From positions 180,092 to 244,091 of the forward strand of contig NZ_QPJK01000011.1 of the NCBI RefSeq assembly GCF_003337555.1: a DNA stretch of 64,000 nucleotides, in the 5' to 3' direction. Positions within the stretch are counted from its first letter, which is position 1. Each line of letters starts with the position of its first letter. This DNA comes from Pseudorhodoferax soli (GTDB lineage Bacteria > Pseudomonadota > Gammaproteobacteria > Burkholderiales > Burkholderiaceae_C). The notes beneath the pieces were generated by a model. That model was not told the origin of the DNA, searched no databases, and was given only the letters and a program-made list of their open reading frames with translations. Shown here one piece after another: positions 33,052-40,961 of the stretch. The position numbers and the translations under genes were made by a program.

Positions 33052-33615
33052 ATGACCAAGGTTGTCAAAGCGGCTTTGCCGGAGTTCCCGCCTCCCACCG
33101 GCGTGAACGTGCTGCCGCCGCGGCCCGCGCCGCTGCTATCGAAGGACACAACCAACATGCATCTTGCCCGCAGCGGCGGGGCTTGGCTCGTTCGTTATCC
33201 CTCATACCACCCATGGGCCGGCAAGTACGAGACCTTCTCGGACAGCGTCTACGGCTCAGCCGAGAAGGCCAAGGAGGTTGCGCGCAATCGACGGGATCAA
33301 GCTTTCGCGGAGGCTGGCACCCCGGTGCACCTGCGCATACGCGGCCCGCGAAGCGATGGGCGAACGCAACTTCCGGGTGTCAGCCTCAGCCTGAACCGCG
33401 GTGACCCCACGCTGTGGACTTCATGGCGCTGGATGGCTCACTGGGTCACTGATCGGCAGGTACGTCGCAGCTTCGGTATCAAGCTCCATGGATTCGACCG
33501 GGCACTTTTCCAGGCGGTGGCGCTCCGCGAAGCGATGACCGGCGTTCTACTAGATGCCGACGCTGTGGAGGCCGCGCGTGCCATGCAGTTCGGCCCACCA
33601 CCAACGCGAAGCTGA
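33052..33615 (+). CDS. Hypothetical protein with AP2-like segment
   Basis: A 187-residue protein starting MTKVVKAALPEFPPPTGVNV. Residues ~105-165 read GVSLSLNRGDPTLWTSWRWM ... RSFGIKLHGFDRALFQAVAL REA, resembling the three-strand-plus-helix AP2/integrase-type DNA-binding domain found in phage and mobile-element proteins. An earlier half repeats a related pattern (LARSGGAWLVRYPSYHPWAG ... SAEKAKEVARNRRDQ), so there may be two AP2-like units. DNA binding is inferred only. Confidence 0.5.
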   Translation: MTKVVKAALPEFPPPTGVNVLPPRPAPLLSKDTTNMHLARSGGAWLVRYPSYHPWAGKYETFSDSVYGSAEKAKEVARNRRDQAFAEAGTPVHLRIRGPRSDGRTQLPGVSLSLNRGDPTLWTSWRWMAHWVTDRQVRRSFGIKLHGFDRALFQAVALREAMTGVLLDADAVEAARAMQFGPPPTRS

Positions 33616-33872
33616 CCAGTGCAGCTAGATGCAAGCCTGGGTTCTCCAACCGAACGCAACGCCACGTCCAAAGCCGGTCCAAGAACGCGCAGAAGAGGTC
33701 AATTGCAACCATCGAGCTGAAGATGGTTTCGCGATAAAGTTCGCACAGCTTTTTCCGGTTGAAGAGTATCGGGGAGCGTGTTGAGATCGCGCCTGCACGA
33801 GCGCGGGCTGAGCGTGCACGTGGACGGACCGCCGGAGCGAGTCGTGAACAGCCTCGTCAGAAGGAGCTGGCC
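33616..33872. other. Upstream region of the tiny-gene operon
   Basis: No gene seen. About 33720-33760 is the AT-richest part and probably holds the promoter of the operon that follows. Confidence 0.35.
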
Positions 33873-33941
33873 ATGGACATCATGCGCACGTTCTGGCGTG
33901 TCTCCCCGCTGAACGAGCAGCGTTGGACCACCATCTACTGA
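33873..33941 (+). CDS. 22-residue peptide, possible leader
   Basis: MDIMRTFWRVSPLNEQRWTT then IY and stop, preceded by a strong AAGGAG ribosome site and ending 5 bp before the next gene. Too short to judge as a protein; it may be a translated leader coupling the operon. Confidence 0.4.
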   Translation: MDIMRTFWRVSPLNEQRWTTIY

Positions 33942-33946
33942 ACACC

Positions 33947-34438
33947 ATGACCAAGCAAACAGAACGGGTCCTTACCGACGAGGAGATCGTCGATGCCGTC
34001 GAGGCGGCCTTCCCTGGCGCCTCTGGCGAGTGGACTGGAAATGACATCGAGCGTGCGCGCGTCATCGAGCACGCTGTGCTCGCAAAGCTCGGTGCCGAGA
34101 AGGCTGTCAGTGAAGCTCCCGGGCCGGTTGTTCGGGTGCCGCCAGGCTGGGCCATCATCAAGACCATCAACGGCGTGTCGTTGACCGCCCCCGACGGCAC
34201 CAAATGGAGCTACGGCCGAGGCATCCCAAGCGATGGGGGCGCAGCCCATCAGATTCGCGAGTTTCTGCTGTCGGTCGCAGCAGCCGCAACACCGGGCGGC
34301 CCGGCCGCTCCCGCGTTCGTGTATAGCGGTCAGGCCTGGAATGAGATCGGAATGGTGCTGGAGAACTATGCCTTCGGAACCGCGTTCTACGCGACCGTAC
34401 CACCGGCGGAGCAGCCCCATGGAAAGGACGCGGCATGA
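33947..34438 (+). CDS. Hypothetical protein, first main gene of tiny-gene operon
   Basis: A 163-residue protein (MTKQTERVLTDEEIVDAVEA...) with an acidic helical N-terminus and a beta-rich middle (IIKTINGVSLTAPDGTKWSY). The last part is aromatic (YSGQAWNEIGMVLENYAFGT). It resembles phage early-region proteins in style, not by a named family. Its stop overlaps the next start (ATGA). Confidence 0.5.
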   Translation: MTKQTERVLTDEEIVDAVEAAFPGASGEWTGNDIERARVIEHAVLAKLGAEKAVSEAPGPVVRVPPGWAIIKTINGVSLTAPDGTKWSYGRGIPSDGGAAHQIREFLLSVAAAATPGGPAAPAFVYSGQAWNEIGMVLENYAFGTAFYATVPPAEQPHGKDAA

Positions 34439-34740
34439 GCGACGGCATTTTTCGACCAACCCACGAGCCAGCTAGGCTGCTTTACGACGCCTTCCAAGCT
34501 GAGGCGAAGCTGCGCAAGCAGCGCGAAGTCGGAAACTGGATCGAGAAGGAACGGCTGGCCGTCTGGACGGCAGCGCGCGACTATGCCCAACAGCACGACC
34601 GACCGGTCCCGACGCTGGAGCAGATCAAAGCTAAGGAGCAGCTCGCTCTCGGACACACCGACTACGGCGCCAAGTGGGCCTACGGCGTGGCCGAACTGCT
34701 GCGCGCAACCCCTTCTGTCAAAGGAAAGGAGGGCGCGTGA
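34435..34740 (+). CDS. Hypothetical protein of tiny-gene operon
   Basis: A 101-residue helical protein (MSDGIFRPTHEPARLLYDAF...). It overlaps both neighbours (4 bp and 1 bp). Charged, with AARDYAQQHDRPVPTLEQIK. Family unknown. Confidence 0.5.
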   Translation: MSDGIFRPTHEPARLLYDAFQAEAKLRKQREVGNWIEKERLAVWTAARDYAQQHDRPVPTLEQIKAKEQLALGHTDYGAKWAYGVAELLRATPSVKGKEGA

Positions 34741-34889
34741 TGGCGGTCAAGCGACATTGCCCTCGATGCGCAAGGGTGCGTCTGGATAACAGCCCGCGTA
34801 GCTACGTTTGGTGGCGGGTCAAAGGGCTTGGCCTGATGTGCTGGGCCTGCTGGGACAAGCTGCGCGCAACCTATGGAGAAACGCCATGA
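34740..34889 (+). CDS. Tiny zinc-ribbon protein
   Basis: A 49-residue protein (MAVKRHCPRCARVRLDNSPR...) with two CxxC pairs, CPRC and CWAC, 27 residues apart, a classic zinc ribbon. Starts at ATG sharing a base with the previous stop and ends in an ATGA overlap. Confidence 0.5.
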   Translation: MAVKRHCPRCARVRLDNSPRSYVWWRVKGLGLMCWACWDKLRATYGETP

Positions 34890-35086
34890 GCAAGAACACC
34901 AAGAGCATTCCCATGAAACACGAGGGCTACCTTGTCATTGCCCGCGGCGGCTCGATGTACTTCGGCCTCGATGACCTGGAAGAAGCGATGAAATACTGCG
35001 AAGACGGCGCAGAGCCGGTCAAGCTTTTCGCCGAGGAGCCGGAGCTGCGCGCCCATGAAAAAGCGCAGGGTGAGGACGATGCCTGA
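34886..35086 (+). CDS. Hypothetical protein of tiny-gene operon
   Basis: A 66-residue acidic protein (MSKNTKSIPMKHEGYLVIAR...) with a strand-helix pattern (GGSMYFGLDDLEEAMKYCED). Coupled to both neighbours by overlaps. Confidence 0.5.
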   Translation: MSKNTKSIPMKHEGYLVIARGGSMYFGLDDLEEAMKYCEDGAEPVKLFAEEPELRAHEKAQGEDDA

Positions 35087-35267
35087 GCCGGCTTACCTCT
35101 ACCGCGCAGTGCGCACCATGGGCGGGACGAATATTGTGCAGCGCCAGCGGGTGGACTGGTTTGCCTGGGAGCTGCACGAAGCGGGGTTTTCGACGATCAA
35201 CGCGGCAGAGGCCCGGGCAGACGAACTCAACAAAATGGCCCAGCCCGCAAAAGGCGCACATGTCTGA
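35079..35267 (+). CDS. Hypothetical protein of tiny-gene operon
   Basis: A 62-residue protein (MPEPAYLYRAVRTMGGTNIV...) overlapping the previous gene by 8 bp; a start at 35055 is possible. GAGG lies upstream of ATG 35079. Unknown function. Confidence 0.45.
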   Translation: MPEPAYLYRAVRTMGGTNIVQRQRVDWFAWELHEAGFSTINAAEARADELNKMAQPAKGAHV

Positions 35268-35385
35268 CCAGGCTCACAGCACGCTGTCGTTGCGCGAGAC
35301 CCGGTACATGCTCGTTCGGCCAGGAGATGGACCCGGAGACGAGCGGCTGCTTGACGAGACGGCCTACAACGCGGCCGACCTGTAG
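35260..35385 (+). CDS. 41-residue protein, last of tiny-gene operon
   Basis: MSDQAHSTLSLRETRYMLVR and on; overlaps the previous stop by 8 bp. Included because the chain of overlaps predicts it. No motif. Confidence 0.4.
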   Translation: MSDQAHSTLSLRETRYMLVRPGDGPGDERLLDETAYNAADL

Positions 35386-35565
35386 AGCCGTCGCAGCACG
35401 ACCAACGATGACCGAGTGGAAACGGCAGAATATTTTTGCTGTGCTGGGGCGTCTGTGGAAAAGTGAACCGACAGAGCGCCTTTGGGTTTGCAAACGATTT
35501 AAGAATGCAGCGGCTGCGTTCCACGTAACCTTTGATTGCTCATCGTGCCTCGACGACGTGCGCCG

Positions 35566-35859
35566 TCAAACACGCTCCTGCGCGGCATGCTTGACTCTCA
35601 GCACCTGCACGACTGGCTCGCCACCCGCGTCGATGATCCGATAGTAGGCAAGGTAGTTCTCGTGCAGCACCAGTACGCGAACTCCAGGAGGCACAGCCAT
35701 ATCGAGCGGCCTGCCGAGTTCCGGATGGTCGGAGAGCACCTTGACCCTGCTGCGCAGTTCGGCGCCGAAGCGGCGGGCTTGCAACTTGTCGTCTCGGGCA
35801 ATGTATCGCCGGATACTGGCCAAGTCCTCGTTGGCCAGTGGGCGCCATTCAACGCGCAC
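35566..35859 (-). CDS. ParE/RelE-family toxin
   Basis: A 97-residue protein starting at GTG 35859. The ParE fold is clear: N-terminal helices (MRVEWRPLANEDLASIRRYI), ELRSRVKVLSDHPELGRPL, the strand VRVLVLHENYLAYYRI and the last strand VVQVLRVKHAAQERV. ParE toxins poison gyrase; RelE relatives cut mRNA. The side chains do not settle which. It lies 3 bp after the larger upstream gene, its presumed antitoxin. Confidence 0.8.
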   Translation of the reverse strand: MRVEWRPLANEDLASIRRYIARDDKLQARRFGAELRSRVKVLSDHPELGRPLDMAVPPGVRVLVLHENYLAYYRIIDAGGEPVVQVLRVKHAAQERV

Positions 35860-35862
35860 GCG

Positions 35863-36321
35863 TCATGCCTTGCCTGCGACACCGGACTCCGGACCCGCGT
35901 CGTCCGGCTCTTCGTCGAACTGCCGAAGGACCTCTTGCGTGGAAAGGCTGGGCCGCGGGTCGTTGATCGCTGCCAGCAAGTCCGCCGCCAGACGCTTTTG
36001 ATCGGCCGCCGCCTTGTGCGCAGCCCGCATGGTCACCTTCTGCGCCTCACGGTTGGTGACCTCCTTCTGCTCGGGATCCCACTGCGCAAACTCCATCTTG
36101 GCCGTGCGAATGCCGATCTCTTTGAGAACCAACATGGCAGAGGTTGGAGACCCAAAGCGACGCGGCTCTGAACTACGCGCTTTGGCCAGCACAACCGGCT
36201 CCGACCCCGCGCGCGTGGCGATCTTCATGAAGAAGCCACTGCCTTGCGCTGTTAACGTCACGCCAGTGACGCCCCCAGCACGGACGGTGGCTTTGAACTG
36301 GTCGAGGGTCAAGCTTTGCAC
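35863..36321 (-). CDS. Putative antitoxin of the ParE pair
   Basis: A 152-residue protein starting at GTG 36321, coupled to the toxin gene by a 3-bp gap. The N-terminal ~80 residues look beta-rich (VRAGGVTGVTLTAQGSGFFM) and the C-terminus is acidic and probably disordered (DPRPSLSTQEVLRQFDEEPD), which is where antitoxins wrap the toxin. It is not a ribbon-helix-helix ParD and is longer than usual, so the pairing is atypical. Antitoxin role inferred from position. Confidence 0.6.
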   Translation of the reverse strand: MQSLTLDQFKATVRAGGVTGVTLTAQGSGFFMKIATRAGSEPVVLAKARSSEPRRFGSPTSAMLVLKEIGIRTAKMEFAQWDPEQKEVTNREAQKVTMRAAHKAAADQKRLAADLLAAINDPRPSLSTQEVLRQFDEEPDDAGPESGVAGKA

Positions 36322-36544
36322 GATGGCTCCAATTTAGGCGAGATTGTGCGCGCCCTTTAGAAATCCTGCAAACGCTTTTCTAAACTCATGCGCCCACGCA
36401 GGGGGCCGAATCCGTAGCATTTAAGCCGCGGCTTCAGGCATTGACGCACTGGTCGCGCCGATCGGCCTTGCCCGGCAGGACTGATGCGGTGCTGGTGAAG
36501 GGGCATTGAGAGGCCAAGGCCGCCGGCTATGTGATGTCCAGCTG

Positions 36545-37579
36545 TCAGTGCAGGTGTGCCGCGGCTCCGCAGCACTTCTTGAACTTGTTTCCACCGCCGC
36601 AGGGGCAGGGCTCGTTGCGCCCCACTTTGCGGCCCATGCGTTGTGCATGCTCGCGCTCAGCCACGGCCTGCCTAGGTGGAAGCCAGAACGCGTGGATGTG
36701 CGCGAGGCTATCTTCAATCTGCTCAGCCAGCGCCGCACGCTGCGCGGGTGTGCGGGTCAGTTCGTCCTGGTCGGCTGAAAAATCGTCTTCGCCCAACAAT
36801 CCGATGGGCTGGTACCAGCGCTGGCCGCCCGGGTCGTCCAGCAGCTCCTGCCACGCTGCACGACTCAGCTCGACCGCTTGAATGAAACCGTGCGCCCACG
36901 TCTCTGCGTCATCGAGCTCCCCGTCGTCACCGTACCGAGTAGAGGACCAGCAGGGTTCGATGATGGGAGGATTCTGCTCATAGCCTGCCACGATACTGTT
37001 GAAGTGGCGCATCAACAGGCCTAGCCAGTGGTTGGCCTCGTCCAGGCTTTCTGCTGGCGGCAACGGGCCCTCTGCCTGCCCCCACACTTTGGGTAACCAG
37101 CGGCTGGGCATCACGGTCTGCGGGCCAATCGCCAAGGCGTGCATGAAGCCGTCGAGCATGTCCAGGGTCATGCTCTCTTCGGCATCAAGCCCGAGCAGGA
37201 ACCCATCGAGATCGTCCAGCTCCTCATTGCTGAGCGGCAGCATCATGTCGCGCACGCCGCTCGGTGACGAAGGAGACTGCGCTCGCGCCTGTGCCAGCTT
37301 TTGCAGCAGCGCAGGCTCATCCTGCTCGGCCGCCTGTTGGGCGCTGGTCACAAAGTCGTGAACACCTTCGATCTCGAGCGCTGCCAATGCAGCTTCGAGC
37401 GCGGCGGTGTCTGTATCGAAGGATTCATCCCATACGGTGGAGGTGCCCAACTCGTCTTCGACTTCGAGCGTCCAGTTACTTTCGGGGCTGCGGTAGATGT
37501 GGATGCGCAGCGTGTGTCCGTCCGCGCTGTGCGTTCGCTCCAGTGGCGAGTGGATGAGGGTGATGTCGTCGTCGTGCAT
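36545..37579 (-). CDS. YecA/UPF0149-like protein with SEC-C motif
   Basis: A 344-residue protein. The middle (about residues 115-260) matches the YgfB/YecA fold (LSNEELDDLDGFLLGLDAEE ... MLDGFMHALAIGPQTVMPSR, then WAHGFIQAVELSRAAWQELL). The C-terminus has the SEC-C zinc motif in GRNEPCPCGGGNKFKKCCG, also found at the end of SecA. The N-terminal ~100 residues are extra compared with standard YecA. The SEC-C motif binds zinc and contacts other proteins; the function of the family is unclear. Confidence 0.85.
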   Translation of the reverse strand: MHDDDITLIHSPLERTHSADGHTLRIHIYRSPESNWTLEVEDELGTSTVWDESFDTDTAALEAALAALEIEGVHDFVTSAQQAAEQDEPALLQKLAQARAQSPSSPSGVRDMMLPLSNEELDDLDGFLLGLDAEESMTLDMLDGFMHALAIGPQTVMPSRWLPKVWGQAEGPLPPAESLDEANHWLGLLMRHFNSIVAGYEQNPPIIEPCWSSTRYGDDGELDDAETWAHGFIQAVELSRAAWQELLDDPGGQRWYQPIGLLGEDDFSADQDELTRTPAQRAALAEQIEDSLAHIHAFWLPPRQAVAEREHAQRMGRKVGRNEPCPCGGGNKFKKCCGAAAHLH

Positions 37580-37728
37580 GGGGTTCCGGGTCTACTGTGT
37601 CGCGTGTCTCGAGCAGATCAGGTCGGGTGGCGCCGACCCAGTGCATTTCTCGCCCGACCTCAGCACCCCGATCAGCCTACTCAGGGGTGACCCGACTGGT
37701 TTGGCGCATGTGACCGCTGCTTGATTCT

Positions 37729-38345
37729 CTACGGATCGCGTCGACTTTTTCCGAACACGGCTTGGATGCCGAAGCCTGTTGCTGCCACCGCTGCGTGCGA
37801 TGCCATTCTGAGAATGCGCGGGTGGGGACGTTTGCGCTGGATCCGAACTTCGTCCGGGATATTTCTCCGTTCATGCTCGATGAGCGAGGTCGGATTCGGG
37901 TCGTTCCAGCAAGCACACTCGCGTCGACCTCGCCCGATGAGCGCCTGATCTTCGGCGTGCGCCACGGGGTCTTGCTCTACGTCCAGCTCGTACCAGTTGG
38001 ATTGCGGCTCGCCGCCCAGGAACTCCAGGATGTAGGGGGCACGGATGAAGTCGCGCGGATCAGGTGCAGCCTGCTGTGTGATGAGCGCCGTGGCTTCGGC
38101 CTTGACGCCGTCCTTGTCCTGGCTCGAGAGGAGGCGTTGGTAGTACAGCGTGCTGATCTGACGGTCGAGGGCCGCCACACTCCAGGTCTGGCTGACAGCA
38201 TCGCGCGCATACCACTTCCCGGCATCAGGGTCCTGTACGCGCGTGAGCAGCCGAAAGTGGGTCCAACTCAATTCACGACTTGGCAAGTCGCGAATCTCGG
38301 CCTCCTTGATCGTCAGGAAGAACTGCCGGAACGCATTGGGATGAC
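37729..38345 (-). pseudogene. DUF1016-type nuclease remnant
   Basis: Between about 38345 and 38000 (minus strand) the frame reads the N-terminal part of DUF1016 (YhcG-like) proteins: AFRQFFLTIKEAEIRDLPSR, ELSWTHFRLLTRVQDPDAG, WSVAALDRQISTLYYQRLLS, FIRAPYILEFLGGEP. The usual start and first ~60 residues are missing upstream, and after NWYELDVEQ the frame loses all resemblance to the PD-(D/E)xK half and drifts to a stop at 37729. So both ends are lost. Intact relatives are predicted nucleases. Confidence 0.6.
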
Positions 38346-38383
38346 AGCCACATGATGGTCATGCGCTCGATCACAATGAGGCC

Positions 38384-38662
38384 ATGTGCGACGTCCATCT
38401 CGTGGAAACCTCTCGACTGACTTGCCAAGTGAAGGCAGGGACAGCGTGCTGCTATTGCGGTGAGAAGATCGCTGGTGAAGGTGTCGTGATCGAAGGTCAT
38501 CTGGACGACGGATCACCAGGTCTTCACCGGTTCGCGTACCACGAGGACTGTGCATGGGACATGGAACACGACCTCGAAGAGATCGACGAGCATCACGGCT
38601 GTTTCAGCTACGGCACCCCGTTCGAGGTCGTCCGCCAAGCAACCGAAAGCCGGCATCGATGA
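38384..38662 (+). CDS. Small Cys/His hypothetical protein
   Basis: A 92-residue protein (MCDVHLVETSRLTCQVKAGT...) with CCYCGEK, paired His residues and HEDCAWDMEHDLEEI, fitting a metal-binding site. Followed at once by another Cys-containing gene. Unknown family. Confidence 0.5.
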   Translation: MCDVHLVETSRLTCQVKAGTACCYCGEKIAGEGVVIEGHLDDGSPGLHRFAYHEDCAWDMEHDLEEIDEHHGCFSYGTPFEVVRQATESRHR

Positions 38663-38666
38663 CATC

Positions 38667-39020
38667 CTGGAAGCTCAAGCGCACGGCCCATGCGACAAGT
38701 GCCCGTGGCGGGTGGACGTGGATCCGCACGACATTCCGGACGGCTACTGCGAGACCAAGCATCAGGCGCTGGCTGACACCATCGCCGAGCCTGGCGTCCT
38801 GCCTGAGCCGGGTGCGCCCCTGCGCGCCATGGCGTGTCACGAAATTGATGATGCGCATTGCGTTGGCTGGGTCAACCACCAACTTGGCGCCGGCAACAAC
38901 ATCGCATTGCGTCTTCGCATGATGTCTTGCTCCAACGTGGACAAGCTTCGGCTGCGCGGGGAGCAGCACCCTTCGTTCGAAGCCACGCTACCGGGCAAGC
39001 CGGTCGAATCTGTGCCGTAG
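38667..39020 (+). CDS. DUF6283-like protein, start uncertain
   Basis: The frame encodes HGPCDKCPWRVDVDPHDIPD then GYCETKHQALADTIA ... MACHEIDDAHCVGWVNHQLG and NNIALRLRMMS, the DUF6283 pattern with a CxxCPWR head and later Cys-His pair. No ATG fits: the frame is open back to 38550 inside the previous gene, and the nearest plausible start is a CTG at 38667. A non-ATG start or a nearby sequence change should be considered. Function unknown; the Cys pattern suggests metal binding. Confidence 0.5.
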   Translation: MEAQAHGPCDKCPWRVDVDPHDIPDGYCETKHQALADTIAEPGVLPEPGAPLRAMACHEIDDAHCVGWVNHQLGAGNNIALRLRMMSCSNVDKLRLRGEQHPSFEATLPGKPVESVP

Positions 39021-39091
39021 CGCTGCCGGCGCAGGCGGCTGGCCGGGGCTTGTGGGCTATGGCCCGCCTCTCGGCAAGAAGCGCGGCAGGC

Positions 39092-39364
39092 CTATGACCA
39101 GGTCAGGAGATCCATGGGGACGGTCACCCCATAGTGCTGCTGCATCGCTTCAACGAAGAGCTGCCAGGACGCTTGATCCGCAGGCTTGTGCGTGCACATC
39201 AGGCATTCGCCCTCCCCTGCCAGTTGCGCCGTTGCTGTCCGATGGACATCGATGCCAAAGCGCTTGCTGAAGCGGCCGATGCACGAGCCATCGGGTCCGT
39301 TGACCCACACGGTACCGCGCGTCGGGTCGGCGCAGATCTCGTGTGTTGGTTCCGTGTCCATCAT
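39092..39364 (-). CDS. Small hypothetical protein
   Basis: A ~90-residue protein starting MMDTEPTHEICADPTRGTVW, with IGRFSKRFGIDVHRTATAQL and two Cys around CLMCTHK. The adjacent ATGs 39364 and 39361 both work. It resembles small proteins found in tailed-phage or plasmid regions, without a name. Confidence 0.5.
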   Translation of the reverse strand: MMDTEPTHEICADPTRGTVWVNGPDGSCIGRFSKRFGIDVHRTATAQLAGEGECLMCTHKPADQASWQLFVEAMQQHYGVTVPMDLLTWS

Positions 39365-39561
39365 GGATTCATTCTGGCAGGTGGCCGTCGCGCCGTCGGT
39401 GTGCTTGTTGGTCATTGCCAAGGCATCAAGGAATTGGAACCGATGGGTCGGAACACCTCGCGCATCGATGTCGCCATTCTGGCGGATGGCAAGCGCCAGG
39501 TGCGCGTGAGCGCATCACATTTCACTGGCTCTACTCGCGTGCCATGAACGGCACGCCGGAG

Positions 39562-40227
39562 TCATTGCCGTGTGGTCGAAGGCGGCGCGGTAGGAAAGAA
39601 CTCCCGGATGTCCGCGAGCGGCGACGCGACCTGGGCCATCAGGTACAGCGTCTTCAACTGATCGCTGTTCGCGTAGGGAACGGGAACAGCCTGGCCCGTA
39701 ATCAGCTTGCACAGAAGCTCATCGTCGTCCAGGTTGAGCAGCAGCCGACATGCCATGGGGCGCGCCTCATAGATGCTGCAAGCGTCGTCGACCAGGAACG
39801 GGCACGGCGAAGGCTCGGTTCGCGCGCTGATGGTCTGCACCTCGGAAATCGCCTGCTGCATGTCCTGCAGCAGACACTGCAGATGGACCGCCTTGTCCGG
39901 CTGTGCTGGCTTGACGCCGACGTGGCGGCCGATCGCGGCCGCCTCCACCGCGGAGATGGTCACCGAGATGTGGCAGCAGTGCGCGCAGCCCTTGCGACAG
40001 GCTGCGACCTTCTCGATGGGCTTGGCCCATGCCGAAGCCGCACGCTGTAGCCATAGCACCCGCTGCGAGGCAGTCGAGGCCTTCTGTGCAGCTCTCACGA
40101 GCTGCTCGGCGTCTCGATTTGGCTGAACCGTCCGGGCTTTGCGGTGCGCGCGCTCCACCGCGATGGGCAGACGCTCCTGCACTTCGTGCGGGAGCTCGGA
40201 CACATCAACGTCGTCTGCGGTCATCAA
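39562..40227 (-). CDS. YkgJ-type Cys-cluster metal-binding protein
   Basis: A 221-residue protein. The YkgJ/zinc-or-iron-chelating pattern is complete: CRKGCAHCC in the first half, then CPFLVDDACSIYEARPMACR and a late Cys. The N-terminal ~65 residues are helical. Start ATG 40227 overlaps the upstream stop (ATGA). Members bind a metal through the Cys cluster; the biological role is unknown. Operon partner is the 40224-40694 gene. Confidence 0.8.
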   Translation of the reverse strand: MMTADDVDVSELPHEVQERLPIAVERAHRKARTVQPNRDAEQLVRAAQKASTASQRVLWLQRAASAWAKPIEKVAACRKGCAHCCHISVTISAVEAAAIGRHVGVKPAQPDKAVHLQCLLQDMQQAISEVQTISARTEPSPCPFLVDDACSIYEARPMACRLLLNLDDDELLCKLITGQAVPVPYANSDQLKTLYLMAQVASPLADIREFFPTAPPSTTRQ

Positions 40228-40694
40228 AGCGCTGCGGTCGATGCCGGTCGGGCACAGGCCTGGACGCTTCCCAGCCCGGGGCCATCAGCGTTGGCCATCT
40301 GTGGGGCCGGCAGGGATGCTGCAAGAAAGCTCGCAGGTGCAAACGCGTCCATCGTGGTGTCGGTCAGCACCCAGAAGACGAGGGGACTACCCACCACCTG
40401 GAACGGCTCGCCTTCGTATTGCACCCCAAGCGCGTCATCGGGCACGATGCCATGCGGCACGCGCGGATCGTCGCCCAGCCACATGCGGGCGCGCACATCG
40501 ATGCGACGGCCGTCCTCGAGCTTGATCCAGCAGTGCGGCACGACTCTGCCGACACCCTCGATGACAAGTCGTCCGGTCATCGGGGTGTGGGAGATGCCAT
40601 CGCGCTGCAGGAGGTTGGAGATGACGCGCGTCATCCCGTCGCACTCCAGGCGAAGTGCATCGAGGGACGCAAGCCAGCGGGACTCTTCCTGCAT
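40224..40694 (-). CDS. Hypothetical protein, operon partner of YkgJ-type gene
   Basis: A 156-residue protein starting MQEESRWLASLDALRLECDG. Beta-rich segment VVPHCWIKLEDGRRIDVRAR then MWLGDDPRVPHGI, resembling proteins that handle peptides or small ligands. The rest is Ala/Pro-rich. Coupled to the YkgJ-type gene by ATGA. Function unknown. Confidence 0.55.
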   Translation of the reverse strand: MQEESRWLASLDALRLECDGMTRVISNLLQRDGISHTPMTGRLVIEGVGRVVPHCWIKLEDGRRIDVRARMWLGDDPRVPHGIVPDDALGVQYEGEPFQVVGSPLVFWVLTDTTMDAFAPASFLAASLPAPQMANADGPGLGSVQACARPASTAAL

Positions 40695-40915
40695 GTGGCC
40701 ATTGTCCCCGAGGCAGCGATGCCGCGATGCCGCGGCTGATGTGCTCGCCAGTGGAGGCGGCCGACGTGCCCCTGCAGGCAGCACCACTCGGAATTGAGGC
40801 GGACCATGCGCGAGAACATAGCCGGCGTCGAAGGTTTTGCCGACCACTTGCTACCCCTCCTGCGACAGTCCGGTCGTCGACCAGGCAAGCTGGGACGTTG
40901 GCCCTTTACAGCAAT

Positions 40916-40949
40916 TTATTGAAATCAGATAATTATCGGAATTCAATAA
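40916..40949. promoter_or_regulatory. 34-bp near-palindrome upstream of the ATPase gene
   Basis: The half-sites match at 15 of 17 positions. The outer arms are TTATTGAA and TTCAATAA, the core is GATAATTATC (40928-40937), and the centre is between 40932 and 40933. It sits 12 bp upstream of the ATPase start in the most AT-rich patch of the region, so it overlaps promoter and ribosome-site space (AAGGGATAG). A probable operator. Confidence 0.55.
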
Positions 40950-40961
40950 AAAGGGATAGAA

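Noticed and set aside
37762..38355. 197-codon plus-strand frame
   Set aside because: Lies over the minus-strand DUF1016 remnant, which has clear family signatures.
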